Positions 13,501 to 25,499 of a stretch of DNA of 64,000 nucleotides are shown one piece after another. Below the pieces are notes generated by a model. The model was not told the DNA's origin, ran no database searches, and worked only from the letters and a program-made list of their open reading frames with translations. Position 1 is the first letter of the stretch. Every line of letters starts with the position of its first letter. This DNA is from Amia ocellicauda. Taxonomy: Eukaryota > Chordata > Actinopteri > Amiiformes > Amiidae. The DNA lies in contig NC_089856.1 in the NCBI RefSeq assembly GCF_036373705.1, forward strand, positions 13,174,501 through 13,238,500, read 5' to 3'. Both the position numbers and the translations under genes were made by a program.

Positions 13501-13685
13501 CACGTATGCAATCCTACAACTACTGCCATTGCTATGATGGTGCTGAGTGCCTGCTCTCTCTGTCCCCACAGTGCCGCTCTTCCAAGGGCACCCAGAGGGG
13601 TGAGTGCTGGTGTGTGGACGAGCTCGGCCAGCTGCTGCCCTCCCCTGACCGGGACCCGGCCACCCTGCGTTGCGAAAGGGAGTGA
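9543..13685 (+). CDS. igfbp6: Insulin-like growth factor-binding protein 6
   Basis: Four exons, 9543-9870, 12574-12617, 13017-13136 and 13572-13685, join in frame to 201 aa; all introns are GT-AG. The product is a secreted protein that binds IGF-II and limits IGF receptor signalling. Residues 1-23 are a hydrophobic leu-rich signal peptide. The N-terminal IGFBP domain keeps Cys32, 35, 62, 69, 75 and 95, with CGVYTLSC and GLRC motifs, but lacks the GCGCC-type motif of other IGFBPs and several cysteines of human IGFBP6 (240 aa). A short linker carries a possible N-glycosylation site NRT at 106. The C-terminal thyroglobulin type-1 domain (127-198) has six Cys and the CWCV motif at 176-179. The start is chosen because CTCACCATGC is the first ATG followed by a signal peptide. 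It lies head-to-head with spryd3, as in human. Confidence 0.97.
10504..10580. repeat. Compound (TA)n(GA)n microsatellite
   Basis: TA dinucleotides over 10504-10546 pass directly into GA dinucleotides over 10547-10580, inside igfbp6 intron 1. Confidence 0.95.
10699..10742. repeat. (TATG)n tetranucleotide repeat
   Basis: About ten tandem TATG units within igfbp6 intron 1. Confidence 0.95.
13180..13498 (+). repeat. Degenerate pentamer repeat (ACTGT/ATTGC/ATTGT) in igfbp6 intron 3
   Basis: For some 310 bp the intron is built of 5-bp units, mostly ACTGT with ATTGC, ATTGT, GTCAT and TTTAC variants. Period five leaves several frames open, so long Tyr/Cys/Val/Leu-rich reading frames appear; these are not genes. 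The same unit occurs elsewhere in the window. Confidence 0.9.
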
Positions 13686-14940
13686 GGGAGCTTGGCACCC
13701 CGTGGAGGAGAGAGAGAAGGCGAGAGGTGGAAAGAAAGGGAGGATGGAGAAGGAGAGAGGAGGAGGAGGAGGAGGAAGACCACAGTGTGTGCTGGACACT
13801 GCACGTCCCCATCCCACCCCCCAACCCATCCCAGAGAGATGCAGGCCACAGACTGGGAACCCCCCCCCCCCCCCCACAAAAGATCATCTGCTCTCAACAC
13901 AAAACACACACACAACACCAGCACCCTGGACACAAGCATATCCCTCAACCATGCTTACTTTATACTCTTCCATTATGTTTGCAATGCAAGGCACACATTT
14001 CCCGGGGGTGACCATAGTTCCCCTAGTTGACACCGTAAAGCAGCGCGAACGTCGTTGAGAGTTCACTATAAGACTGTAGTGCCACACTGCCCTCTAGCGG
14101 TAATCTTATACCAGTCTCGCTGCAGAAATTTCTGTTCTCACGATGAGCATGTTTTTACCAAGAGGAGTTTATTTATTTATTTATTTATTTTAGGGAGTTG
14201 TTCTCGGGGAGGGGGGGGGGGGTCAGGGAAGGCCACTACCTGCCTAAATGAATTAGTAGTGGTCTTTTCCATCTTCCATTGTGTTCATGTGTTCATGTGG
14301 CGGTGTTCATTGTGTACCAAACACTATCTGTAATCACCACACAAGTATAGTTGAAAAGACCCACTGCCAAAATGACCTGGGGAGCCACACAGAGTTCAAG
14401 CGGATAAGCCGAATGATTGTAATGAAAGACTGAAGAAAAAACTAACAGTTGAGTAGAAAATTGCTGAAGTCAAAATTTTGCCGTGAATCAAAACCCACCC
14501 CCCCACCCCAAGACCACATTCAACTCCTTATTAATAAAAACACAATAGGGTACAGGTTTTGTGCTCGGCGATTGGTTGGCAGGGCAGAGTTTGGGTTTGG
14601 TCCCGATAAAGCATTGATCACACGTGCAGTTCGAACCCTCCGCCTCTCCCTCCATTTCCTTGGAGACACTGACAACATTACATATGATTATACCAAATGT
14701 TTATATTTAATTTATTCTGGAGTGATATGTTATTTTCTGTCTCACACACTTACACATACGCATATATGCAATGTATACAATCTATAGAAATCTAGAAACT
14801 CAACAGCTGTCTTCCATTTTTTCCCATATTTCCAACACCATCCTATAAACAACCAAAGAATTAATTTTAAAAAGCAACATGTCATCACATAATTTCCCTG
14901 TTTAACTGTTTTCTGGAGACTGCTGTACTTTTTGAGAATA

Positions 14941-14946
14941 AATAAA
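14941..14946 (+). terminator. Candidate poly(A) signal of igfbp6
   Basis: AATAAA about 1.25 kb after the stop codon. Other copies lie near 14531 and 15336, so the true 3' end is uncertain. Confidence 0.3.
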
Positions 14947-15539
14947 CAAATCAATTGTTAAATGTATTTTTCATACACGTAAAAGCTTTAATATTAAAGT
15001 CTGTTCATATTATTTAATTAACGGCTATGTATTGTTTTTAATATGTATAATGGATTTTTCCACTTATTATTGTTTTATTCTTTTGAGACTGTCTATTTAA
15101 GAACTTTACAGTGTGTTTGTACATCAGGAGAGATGACACTGTTTAGTGGAAAACACTTTGAGCAGTTTGTCGTTTCGGGCCTGTTGTGCTGTTTGTACTG
15201 CTGTACGTCCATCTCACCACTTCGGATGATTGTGTTACTATTTATACTGTACGAGTGTCCTTTTGTTATTGAAATTACAAGTAATGAACATGTTAAGTTT
15301 TGCTTTTCAAATGCCACGTGATGCCGTGCAGCATTTTAATAAATTAAGTTTACACGTTCTTGAATGCGTTCAATCATCTTGTCTTTGTTCTTGTTAAATA
15401 ACCCAAACTCTATTTCTTGGGACTTCAATGATTGCTGTATTCAGCTGATTTGCAATGACTGAAAGACAGTCATGAAATCTGCTGTTGCTGGAAGAACTGA
15501 AATAGACAAATATTTGTAATGCCTAACTAGACTTTAAAG

Positions 15540-15849
15540 CAGGGGTATCAGACTCCAGTCCTGGGGGGCTGCAGTGTTTGCTGGGTTTTGTTCCAGCCCA
15601 GCTCTTGGCTCCTTAATTGGTCTAATTTAACAATTAACAGGATGAATTTTACAATTTTCTCCATACTCTGAAATGTTCTATGGGATCAAAGTTTGGAGTC
15701 ATCAACAAATAGTAAGGTATCGGCTATAAACACAAAACATGAAAGATTTAGATAAGTTGATAATTACAGTAATTAAGTAATTGGGAGCTCCTTTTGGAAA
15801 AAAAGCAACATCCACAGCAGGCACCCAGGACTGGAGTCTGACACTCCTG
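15540..15849. mobile_element. Non-autonomous hAT-type transposon (MITE), 310 bp
   Basis: The ends are inverted copies: CAGGGGTATCAGACTCCAGT at the left, and the reverse complement of the right end reads CAGGAGTGTCAGACTCCAGT. They are flanked by CTTTAAAG (15532-15539) and CTTCAAAG (15850-15857), an 8-bp duplication with one mismatch. CAG-starting ends with an 8-bp target duplication are typical of hAT elements. There is no transposase frame inside. Confidence 0.85.
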
Positions 15850-16955
15850 CTTCAAAGTGTCTGAATACTTTGTCAGCATGTGACAGTAATATCGGCATGA
15901 TATTGTAACAGTTGTAAACTGGGGTTGCCAGACATGGAAACAGCACACTGTGGCTTGAACAGGACCTGCTCTTTGTATGGATGGCAAGACCCTTACACAG
16001 TCTTAGACTAAAGACTGCACTCCAAGATGCAGACAGAGGGGGAAGGCAGGAAGCTGAAGGGAAATAGGGCACACAGGACACTAAACGGACACTCCCCAAC
16101 ACCCTCAGACTATTTACAGCTTTGCTCCCCTGCCCATTGTGGAAGGGGGGGGGGCACTCCCAACATAAATCTGTCCCAAATGTCTGGGCAAGTGCCACCA
16201 GCAGGTGGCGTCACAATGTATTATGTGAAAATAATTATTTTTCTGGTAGTATACAGGTTAATATCAGTGATAGTTTGTTATCGAAGTAGCAGTAGTATAA
16301 TATGGTCGATGTGTATGTATTTACACTATACTATCTACATCACACTGCACATCAGATTTTACCATGTTTTTACAATGGTACACTGTATTTTACCATGATT
16401 TGACCACCCTCTTATTGTCACACTACATTTTTAACGTGTTTACCTACACTTCAGTGTGCAAAGAGAGGGTTTATGAAATCTACTATTCCTTTCAGTGGCA
16501 TTTTGTGTTTATTTTGATCGTTTACAAATCAATACATCCAGAAAAAAGAAAAAAAAAATCACAAGCAACATACTAGGTATCACGATGGATCACTGTGTGT
16601 AGAGTAAGAACTGTGGGAGGCTAGCAACTCGTCTAATTAAGTTATTGTGAAGCTCGGTTACAAAAAATACATAAAATCAGTGTCAACCGATCAGAGGACT
16701 GGGTAAAACCGCACCACATCTGCTGCTGCTGCTAGTATCACTAGTATTACTGTTTTATTTGGTGAAGTATTTTACATTTCAAGAATAAAAACATTCATAT
16801 AAAATGTGATTACTACTATTACTACTAAGCTAGTGCTAAACTGTAGCTGCTGCCGCCCTGCCCTGCGTGCACACTGCCATAAACCTCCAAATCCCTTTCA
16901 TATGACGGGCTAGGGGTGGGGGCGCAGGGGGGGAGCTGCTGCACCCCCCAGGCCA

Positions 16956-17112
16956 CAGGCGGACTGGTCCATGTTTTATTTCGGTGGGCCGGTCACCCCG
17001 TGTAGACACCCGGACCGCACATTGCCAACACCCCCCACCGGACCGGACCCTATTGGGACGTCGCCCCCCTGGGTAAAAGTCCAGGCCGTCTTTTGGTGCC
17101 AGTCCGGCCCTG
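16956..17112. mobile_element. Possible small inverted-repeat element, 157 bp
   Basis: CAGGCGGACTGG at the left matches the reverse complement of CCAGTCCGGCCCTG at the right with small differences, and the DNA between is unusually CpG-rich for this stretch. The flanks show no clear target duplication, so the call is weak. Confidence 0.35.
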
Positions 17113-18022
17113 CCCCCGTCCTTAGAAACACCAGGGCATCTGGCACGCATCGTGCGGCCGCTAAAACGAAATGAAGGTCAGAGCGACCAGACAGCGGCGA
17201 AGACGCTGCGCGCAGTGCCGGCGGGATTACGGTACCGCGCCCCTTTTTGCATATTGTCTCTCGGAATGTGTCCGTTTTTATTCATATTAATAATAAGAAT
17301 GGAGATATTTACAGCCTAGCAACAATAAACCAGTTCGTCGCGACAGCTCGCACTGCGGTCCGTTGTGACTCCAGTGTCACACCGTTTTGAATTCTGAATG
17401 CCGCGGAATTGCCGAACCCGGTCTCCACCCACTGTGGCGCTGGTCCTGGGATAATTAGCTCTGCTTTATAAACTGTCATCACCAGCGCAGTCCAGCAGAA
17501 CAGAGACTGTTTGTTTGTTTGTTTGTTTACTGCCAGAGCAACAGTGCCGTAGCCCATGTTCGCCCCTGTCTCTCTCTCTCTCTCTCTCTCACACCGCATT
17601 TCATCATGACTTTTTTCTTTCGCTGGGCGCAGTTTCGGACCCGCGGCCGCAGTAAAGCCACGCGCTCTGCAGCCCAGCCCGGGGGAGCACACAGCCGCCT
17701 CTATTTCTAATTCTTTCGGATCATGAAACATAAAACGACATTCAGACGTGATTTGGATTTAGTTTGGGTTTAATACCATGCAACGAACCGATTTGCTACT
17801 GCTCTACACTACAATGCTGACAGTATAAAGGCGTCCCATTTACTGTGTGTGTGAACATGGCCACCGAAATACAGAAACTGGGAGACGAATCACATTATAC
17901 TGAAGTCCGGGTTTGAATCAGCACATGCAGATTGTACATTCACTGCGCACGCACAACCCGGCCCCTGTACGAGAGCCGCCAAATCCCCGTGTGTGCGCCG
18001 TACCTGTCCTTCCACATTCCGG

Positions 18023-18188
18023 CACATGACACATGCTTTTAAATCACGTGAGAGGGGAGTTTTGATTATGTGTTTGTTTGTTTGTTTTCCCCTCTTGCTG
18101 GGCTTCTAATGCGGGTCCCACCTGATCACATGACAGGGGCTGTTACCTGCACCTCACTCACCTGGCCGCCCGCAGCTGGTCATGTGAC
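18023..18188 (+). promoter_or_regulatory. E-box cluster upstream of pip4k2c
   Basis: Four E-box type sites in 166 bp: CACATGAC at 18023-18030, palindromic TCACGTGA at 18044-18051, TCACATGAC at 18126-18134 and GTCATGTGAC at 18179-18188. The flanking bases resemble the GTCACGTGAC site bound by MiT/TFE and USF factors. The cluster lies 470-640 bp before the pip4k2c ATG. Binding is inferred from motif shape only. Confidence 0.5.
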
Positions 18189-18661
18189 GGGGGTGGGTGG
18201 AAGCAGGTGAGCCGAGGGAGAAGTTCCTGTTGATACACAGCTGTCGTGGTCGTTTTGTCCCCCCCCCCCCACCACCACCACCGACACACATTTACAGTTT
18301 TTACTACTTGGAGAGCGGAGAAAGAGGGAGCGAGTGGAAGAGAGCGACAGGGAGGGAGGGAGAGAAAGAGCGAGAAGGGGGAAGGGTGCCGTGAAAGTGA
18401 GAGTGCGAAACAGACCGAGAGAGAGAGAGAGAACGATTTGAGAAGACTCGACCGACTGAGCACCGCGACACGCAGAAATAACAGCCCCACAGACAGCAGA
18501 GAGGACAGGAAGAGACACAGGCGGGTCGAGGGGGAAAGATAACAAACCAAAAGAAAAGAAAAAAGTTACCGGCAAGCGTTCTTTACGGGCTCGCACCGCA
18601 GCCCCCTTCCCGCTCCACTGCCACCCTTCCCCGGTCCGCCGGACTCGGGCTCCGCGCTCTC

Positions 18662-19805
18662 ATGGCGTCGGCCGGCGGCTCCAGCGGCGGCTCTGGCCCG
18701 ATGGTCATTCTGGCTCCCAAGACCAAGACCAAGAAGAAGCACTTCGTGCAGCAGAAAGTCAAGGTGTTCCGCTCCAGCGACCCGGTGCTCAGCGTCTTCA
18801 TGTGGGGGGTCAACCACTCCGTGCGTATGCCTTAACACTATTATTATTACTATCATTGTGTGTGTTGTTGTGAAATCACTGTGATCTATGCATCTGTTTG
18901 ATTATTACTGTCACACATTATACCAGTAGAAGTTCATCCATGAGTATTGTTATTAATTCACTCAGGAGAGAACTAGAATACAACCGCATTAGTTCTGCTA
19001 AATTGCACATGGTTGTGAATATAAAATATCATGATCGTTACACATCAGGTGAGGTCATGAGTAGTGAAGGAGGATGCGCCGCAGATAATGACATCCATCA
19101 GGCGCTTGATGCTCAGTATAAACAGGACGCTTTGCGTGGTTCGGCTCGGTTCGCTCGACCCGCTGCACTGTTGCTCTGTTATCCGTGATAATGCAGTGGA
19201 TGGTTTTTATTATTATATTATTTTATTTTCCCTGCTGTAGAAGAAGAAGGCAAATTTTGTTCGCGAGGCTCAGTTACAGGGCTGGTTTCTAATTTGACAG
19301 CTGGAGAGTTTGAGGGTGTTTATATATATAATTGGTGTGGTCGAGGATTGAAAGAACTAGGTCATTCTCCAGCCTCTTATTTAGAATTGCCGTTTCTGAT
19401 AGTATATGCAATACTAACCTCCATTATAATAATAACGACTTGAAATGATCTGGAGATACTTTGTCTGCACAATTGCACAATGTATGATTTGAATATGTAA
19501 TATTTGTATGGTAGTTTGCAGGTTGGTATCAGAGACAGATTGTAGGTTAGTGGAGCCAGTAGCGATATTTAGGTTAGCAGTGGTGTTCAGCAGTGACAGT
19601 GTGTGATATGTGCTGTAATTGCTGTTAAATACCCTGGGGGGAGAAATTTAACTTTAATTATAATAATAATTCTCCCTCCCCCTCCCAGATCAATGACCTG
19701 AGTCAGGTGCCTGTACCGGTGATGCTGTTGCCTGACGACTTCAAAGCCAACACCAAAATCAAGGTGAACAATCACCTGTTCAACAAGTGAGTCAGTGCCA
19801 GGGAT

Positions 19806-19862
<57 letters not shown>

Positions 19863-22800
19863 TGATGATAATAATAAGACAAATATTAGTAATAATTATA
19901 GGTAAGTAACTTAATAAAATAAAACAGGATTTAGAAGTCTTATTAATACAAATTAAAGCATCCAGTTACTAAAGTGTGATTGTGTAGCTGTATGTATTAG
20001 TGTGGAAGTTCCTATGTGTGTGCTTGGGTGCATTTTGACTGTGTGTGTACCTGCATTTTCTCTGCATGTGTCTGTGTGTGTGTTAGTGTCTGCATTAGAT
20101 TCTGCTTTTGTGTGTCTGTGTGCATGCATGGGGGGCGGTGGGCAGTTGCTGCCTGATTATTAGAGGAAAACCGAATGTAATTTCCCACAATGCACTGCAG
20201 CAGTCCCATAATCCCTCCAGGAATCCATGGCTGGCCTGTACGATGCCCCGGTCTGTGCACTACACTCCTGCTCCTGATGCACATTTCACCCACTGCATGT
20301 TTATCCAGTCCAGTTGCTTATCTGAGTGTGTGCAGGGCTGTGATCAAAGGACTGTGCCTATTTTAAACAAAGCGAAACCGACCAACCAAGAACAGTGCCT
20401 GCATTGTGTAAAAGTGTCTTTGAGGCAGTGCTGTTTGGTAGCTGGTTCTCAACACGCAGAGGCCAGCCGTTGTGGCGTGAGAGACACTCTTGCCTCTTGC
20501 ATGTCAGCAAAGTGTGTGAAATTCCTTCAGCTGCTGTGTGAGAGAGGGAGGGGGTTTGGAGCTAGTGGTATCTGTGCATGTGTGTGTGCGCTACTGTATG
20601 CATGCAGTACTGTGTGTTTGTGTGTATGTGCTAGTGTTGTTGCAGACTGTGTGTGTTGCTGTGTCAGTGGGTGTTGCCGTGTGCTCCTCTCTGCAGGGAA
20701 AATCTTCCGGGACACTTCAAGTTCAAGGAGTACTGTCCACAGGTGTTCAGGAACCTGCGGGAGAGGTTCGGCATCGAGGACCAGGACTATCAGGTAGGGC
20801 AAAAAAAGGCTCGGGCACATCTCTCCCTCCCTCTTTATCTGGCTCTCTACCTTATTCTCCCCCTCCCTCTTTTCTTCTTCCCCTCTTACTCAACCACTCA
20901 CTGTCCATCACCCTCTCTCTCAGCCTTTTTCCCAACCTCTCTCCTTCCCTCTCACTCCCTGCCTTCCTCCCTCACACGCTCTCCATCACTGCCTCCCTCA
21001 CTCCATCACTCTCTGTGTTTCAGGTGTCTTTGGCCCGCAGCCCCCCGCTGGGCTCAGGAGAGGGTCGGGGGGAGGGGTTACTGCTGACCTCATATGACCG
21101 CACCCTGGTGGTCAAGCAGATCTCCAGCGAGGACGTCGCCGACATCCACAGCATCCTGTCCCAGTACCACCAGGTCTGTCCTTGTTTGTTTCTGTATGAC
21201 TCCAGAGTCAGTCTTTTACTGTCCAGCAGTCAGTCCATCCATCCTGTCCCAATACCATCAGGTCCATCTGTCTTGTCTTTGTGTCCAAGTGAAATCATGT
21301 TGTCTCTCTTTCTCAGTACAGAAATACTCACTATTTGCGCATCTGTAATCTCAAAGTAATGTGAAGTGTCCCTCTATTGGTCTCTTTGTCTGTGCATGTC
21401 CGTGTGTCCATCAGCACATTGTGACGTGCCACGGCAACACGCTGCTGCCACAGTTCCTGGGGATGTACCGGCTGGGTGTGGACAGTGAGGACACCTACAT
21501 CTTGGTCATGAGGAACATGTTCAGCCATCGGCTCCATGTGCACAGGAAGTACGACCTCAAGGTGAGAGGGAGGGAGGGAGAGTGAAATTAAACTTTCTAT
21601 GTCCACAAAGTTTAGTCCCATCCCAGCTGTGCAGACAGACAGGTAGGTGAGTTACTAGTTATAGCCACAGGAGGGAGCCCTCCTCCCACACACTCACACC
21701 AATGTAAAACACTCTTAGCATTGTGCTTCTCAAACAGATGCACACGTTCAGAACCACACTCTGCTACATTCCAGACTGCTCCTCTTTTCCTGTGTTGCGT
21801 TGTGTTGCTGTGCTCACAGCCCTGTTGGTGCCATTTACAGATGGTGTCACAAGGGGGGTCCTATTATTAACCATGGAAACAAAACACACTTTAAAATCCT
21901 GTTGCTTATAGTCATGTCCTGCAGCTTTGTGCAAATGGTGACATCATGGACAGCTTTTAAAATAAGGTGTAGTTTTTCTTTCTTTTTATAAAGGAATGAT
22001 TATCATCATTATTATTATTGTTGTTATTAATAATAATTATAAAAATAACAAGTGCCTGTCTGTGTTCCAGGGCTCACTGGTGTCCAGAGAAGCAAGTGAC
22101 AAAGAGAAGGTAAGATGGACAGCCACTGGATTGCTCCATTACTCTTCCCTCTCTCTCATATCTCTCTCATATCTCTTTCTCTCTCTCTTCCTCCTCCTCC
22201 CTGGCACTGCTGTCTGTCAGGTGAAGGAGCTGCCCACCTACAAGGATGTGGACTTCAGGAACAACATGCAGAAGGTGTACGTCAGTGAGGAGCAGAAGGA
22301 GAAGTTCCTGGAGAAACTCAACCGTGACGTGGAGGTCAGAACCCAATGCTTCTCCCCCATCCCACCCCCTCTCTCCCCCTCTCCTTCTCTTACCTAATTT
22401 CTACAAATTTAATTTCCATACTGTGTCCACACGGTACTCAAATGAAAAGCATTAAATGAAAGCATGCCAGGCTGTCCCCACAAACTGTTCTTCCATGTAA
22501 TGACTCTATACCTAGAATGGTAACCATGGCAATGACTGTAAATGCAGTGTTAAGATGCAGTTTTTATATGCAATATACACCGATCAGCCATAACATTATG
22601 ACCACCTGCCCATGGACTCCACTAGACCTCTGAAGGTGTGCTGTGGTATCTGGCACCAAGACGTTCACAGCAGATCCTTTAAGTCCTGTAAGTTGCGAGG
22701 TTGGGCCTCCATGGATCGAACTTAATTGTCGAGCACATCCCACAGATGCTCGATTGGATTGAGATCTGGGGAATTTGGAGGCCAAGTCAACACCTTGAAC

Positions 22801-25196
22801 TCGTGATTCATTAGACCAGGCCACCTTCTTCCATTGCTCCGTGGTCCAGTTCTGATGCTCACGTGCCCATTGTAGGCGCTTTCGGCAGTGGACAGGGGTC
22901 AGCATGGGCACCCTGACTGGTCTGCAGCTACGCAGCCCCATACGCAACAAACTGCGATGCACTGTGTGTTCTGACACCTTTCTATCAGAACCAGCATTCA
23001 CTTTTTCAGCAATTTGAGCTACAGTAGCTCGTCCGTATGATCGGACCACACGGGCCAGCCTTTGCTCCCCACGTGCATCAATGAGCCTTGGCCGCCCACG
23101 ACCCTGTAGCCGGTTCACCGCTTTTCCTTCCTTGGACCACTTTTGATAGGTACTGACCACTGCAGACCGGGAACACCCCACAAGAGCTGCAGGTTTGGAG
23201 ATGCTCTGACCCAGTCGTCTAGCCATCACAATTTGGCCCTTGTCAAAGTCGCTCAGATCCTTACGCTTGCCAGTTTTTCCTGCTTCTAACACATCAACTT
23301 TGAGGACAAAATGTTCACTAATATATCCCACCCACTGACAGGTGCCATGATAACAAGATTATCAGTGTTATTCACTTCACCTGTCAATGGTTATAATGTT
23401 ATGGCTGATTTGGTGTATATTTTAGCAATGGTGTTCAAAAATTATCCCTTCAAAATCCATAACTAGTACTAGAGTAGAATTGATTGCCCCAGCACTGGTA
23501 ATTATAGGACACTGTCCTAAAATATATGCCCAATAATAATTGGATAATAGTATCTGCATACCTTACGCCCCTGTCCATTTACGTGGTTTAGATCCTTCTA
23601 TACAGGATAGTCAACTAAAAAAAAAAAAAAAAAGTTTCTCTCAATTCCTGAGCTTCTCGAGATTCCTGACTGCAGTGTTGAGCTGTTCATATTCATATTT
23701 AGGTCACCTTTCTGCCCCTCAAAAAATTTAGGCCGGGTCAAAAAGCGGGACTAGTTTTCACCCGGCTCAGGGCCGCCTTAAAACTATGACCCCCCTTCCC
23801 GTTCACATTTAAGTTAAGGCGCCCCTGGGCCAGCCTAAATCTCAAATGTAAACGGGGAATATTCACCCCATGTTTTTATCAGAATTTTAATGTCAACCGA
23901 CATTCTTGTGCCGTTGCATAGACTCTCACAACAGTCAGCACCGTGCCAGTGTCAGATATGAAAGGATGCTGGCACGGCATGGTGCTGACGCGGCAGGGCA
24001 CAGTAAGGATTTGTAAAAACATTGTGGAAACAACTCGGCACACTTTCACTACAGTGTCAGCACCATGCCACCATGGTGTTGCAGTGTTGTGGAAAACAAG
24101 GCATCTCTTTCTCTCTCCCCCATTTGTGATGCACCATTTCCCTCTCCCTGTTCCTCTTCAACTATGTCTCTTACAGAGGGTAAAACAAAAAACGTTTCTA
24201 CCATGGCTCCCTGTATAACTAGTGGAGCCCCCCTCCCTGTTTTATGTACAGACAGAACGGCTCCTCTAAGCTTCCCAAATTAATTCACTCTCCCATTGAA
24301 TCTGAACACAGTAACTCATTATGTATCTTCCCTGTCAGGAAAAGCAAACTAATTTATTAGTTCAATAATAATTAACAAAATATTTATTCCTCTCCGCCTC
24401 CTCACTTTGTATTCTCACTCGCTCCCCTTGTGTCCCTATGCCCTGGTTCCTGCTGTTTAGTTCCTGGTGCGCTTGAAGATCATGGACTACAGCCTGCTGC
24501 TGGGGATCCACGATGTGTCCCGGGCCGAGCAGGAGGAGGAGGAGGAACAGGCGAGCGGGGAGGAGGCAGAGCCTGAGAACGGGGTCTCCGGCCCGGTCGT
24601 GGGTTCCTACGGCAACTCCCCCGAGGGTATCGCTGGGTACCTAAATGCACACAAGCCCCTGGGACCGGGCGAGTTCGACCCTTACATCGATGTGTACGCC
24701 CTGAAGAGCGCACCCAGTGAGTGTCACTGTTAGTGGGGCTGGGGAGGAGGCTCTGGGTGTCTCTCCCTCCCTCTCTGTGTGCTGTTCCCTCCCTCTGTGC
24801 ATCTCTGTCCCTGTCCTTCCCCGTCTCTCTCTGCATGTGTCCGGTGCAAATGTTACCCGGGATATGCATTTGTCTCGCAGGCGCCCCCCAGAGGGAGGTG
24901 TACTTCATGGGGCTGATCGATGTGCTGACGCAGTACGACACCAAGAAAAAAGCTGCCCACGCCGCCAAGACTGTGAAACATGGGGTAAGATGGCAGGGTG
25001 AGAGAGGGAGAGACTGGTCAACTTATAGTGTGATCATTATGTATCCACTCTATTCGTTACAGAGCTGTACTTGATAAGTAAAACCATTGTCTGCTTGTCT
25101 ACCTTCTCCTCCCAGGCTGGGGCAGAGATCTCCACAGTCCACCCCGAGCAGTATGCCAAGCGCTTCCGAGACTTTATCGCCAACATCTTTGCATAG
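18662..25196 (+). CDS. pip4k2c: Phosphatidylinositol-5-phosphate 4-kinase type 2 gamma
   Basis: Ten exons join in frame to 414 aa (human about 421): 18662-18820, 19689-19786, 20697-20793, 21024-21173, 21415-21561, 22071-22109, 22221-22334, 24461-24716, 24881-24984, 25116-25196. The enzyme adds phosphate at position 4 of PI5P to make PI(4,5)P2; the gamma form has weak activity and is linked to autophagy and mTORC1 control. Visible motifs: [14 protein letters not shown] near 24-36, [10 protein letters not shown] with the probable ATP-binding Lys, [32 protein letters not shown], an acidic EQEEEEEQ insert, [10 protein letters not shown], the MGLID metal-binding motif, and an activation segment with [14 protein letters not shown]. 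The C-terminus ends [11 protein letters not shown]. All introns are GT-AG; donors of exons 1, 4 and 7 (GTGCGT, GTCTGT, GTCAGA) are weak. The ATG is the first after a GC-rich 5' region and fits the family start. Confidence 0.98.
18821..19688 (+). other. pip4k2c intron 1
   Basis: Starts GTGCGT and ends TCCCAG. AT-rich, no exon or RNA gene recognised. Confidence 0.9.
19807..19861. repeat. (GT)27 microsatellite in pip4k2c intron 2
   Basis: 55 bp of uninterrupted GT starting about 20 bp after the exon 2 donor. The rest of the 910-bp intron is GT-rich with no gene. Confidence 0.97.
22335..24460 (+). other. pip4k2c intron 7
   Basis: The largest intron of the gene (2.1 kb). It carries a Tc1 deletion copy (22576-23417), a stretch at 23700-23870 with GC-rich dispersed-repeat character, and a set of related inverted copies of a CAGCACC/GTGCCAG sequence at 23934-24090. 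Confidence 0.85.
22576..23417 (-). mobile_element. Tc1-like transposon, internally deleted copy 1
   Basis: Inverted ends (TACACCGATCAGCCATAACA left, TGTTATGGCTGATTTGGTGTA-type right) are flanked by TA. The minus-strand frame 23331-22564 keeps the paired helix-turn-helix region ([20 protein letters not shown], a [18 protein letters not shown] block) and the start of the catalytic domain up to VAWSNESR, then jumps to DNA that in another frame encodes the block ending in PDLNPIE. The central part with the second catalytic Asp is missing, and the first Asp is Asn. It cannot make active transposase. Confidence 0.93.
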
Positions 25197-25491
25197 CGCC
25201 CCCTGCCTCCCAGCACTGGTACTGCAGCCCCCAGGGTTGTACCTCACAGCATGAAGAAGTTTTTAGTTTTTCCATTCATAAGGTTTTTTTTTCCAATCTT
25301 CCATTCCTACCTCTTTCTGCTATGTTTTGTTGATGTTATGTTTTTTTTTTTTTGGAGCTGTAAATTATACTTATTTAAAACGGCATGATAAAACCAAACC
25401 AGAAAAATGATAAAATAATAATAAAAAAAAAAAGCAAAATGATCAAATATAATCTTGTAGAAAACTGTTATTCATATGCTGCGTTTACATG

Positions 25492-25497
25492 AATAAA
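25492..25497 (+). terminator. Candidate poly(A) signal of pip4k2c
   Basis: AATAAA 296 bp after the stop codon, followed by GT-rich DNA. A weaker A-rich candidate lies near 25415. Confidence 0.6.
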
Positions 25498-25499
25498 CC

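Larger units (their letters stand above)
13686..17900. other. igfbp6 3' region and intergenic DNA before pip4k2c
   Basis: Holds the probable igfbp6 3' untranslated region, AT-rich DNA with no conserved reading frame, a hAT-type element (15540-15849) and a GC-rich possible small repeat (16956-17112). Short TC and TTTG repeats occur near 17510-17590. No further gene was recognised. Confidence 0.6.

Noticed and set aside
13036-13887. 283-aa minus-strand frame across igfbp6 exons 3 and 4
   Set aside because: Open because of the 5-bp repeat in intron 3 and GC-rich exons; composition is low-complexity.
20538-21359. 273-aa plus-strand frame in pip4k2c
   Set aside because: Runs through introns in the wrong frame; exons 3 and 4 of pip4k2c account for the conserved sequence.
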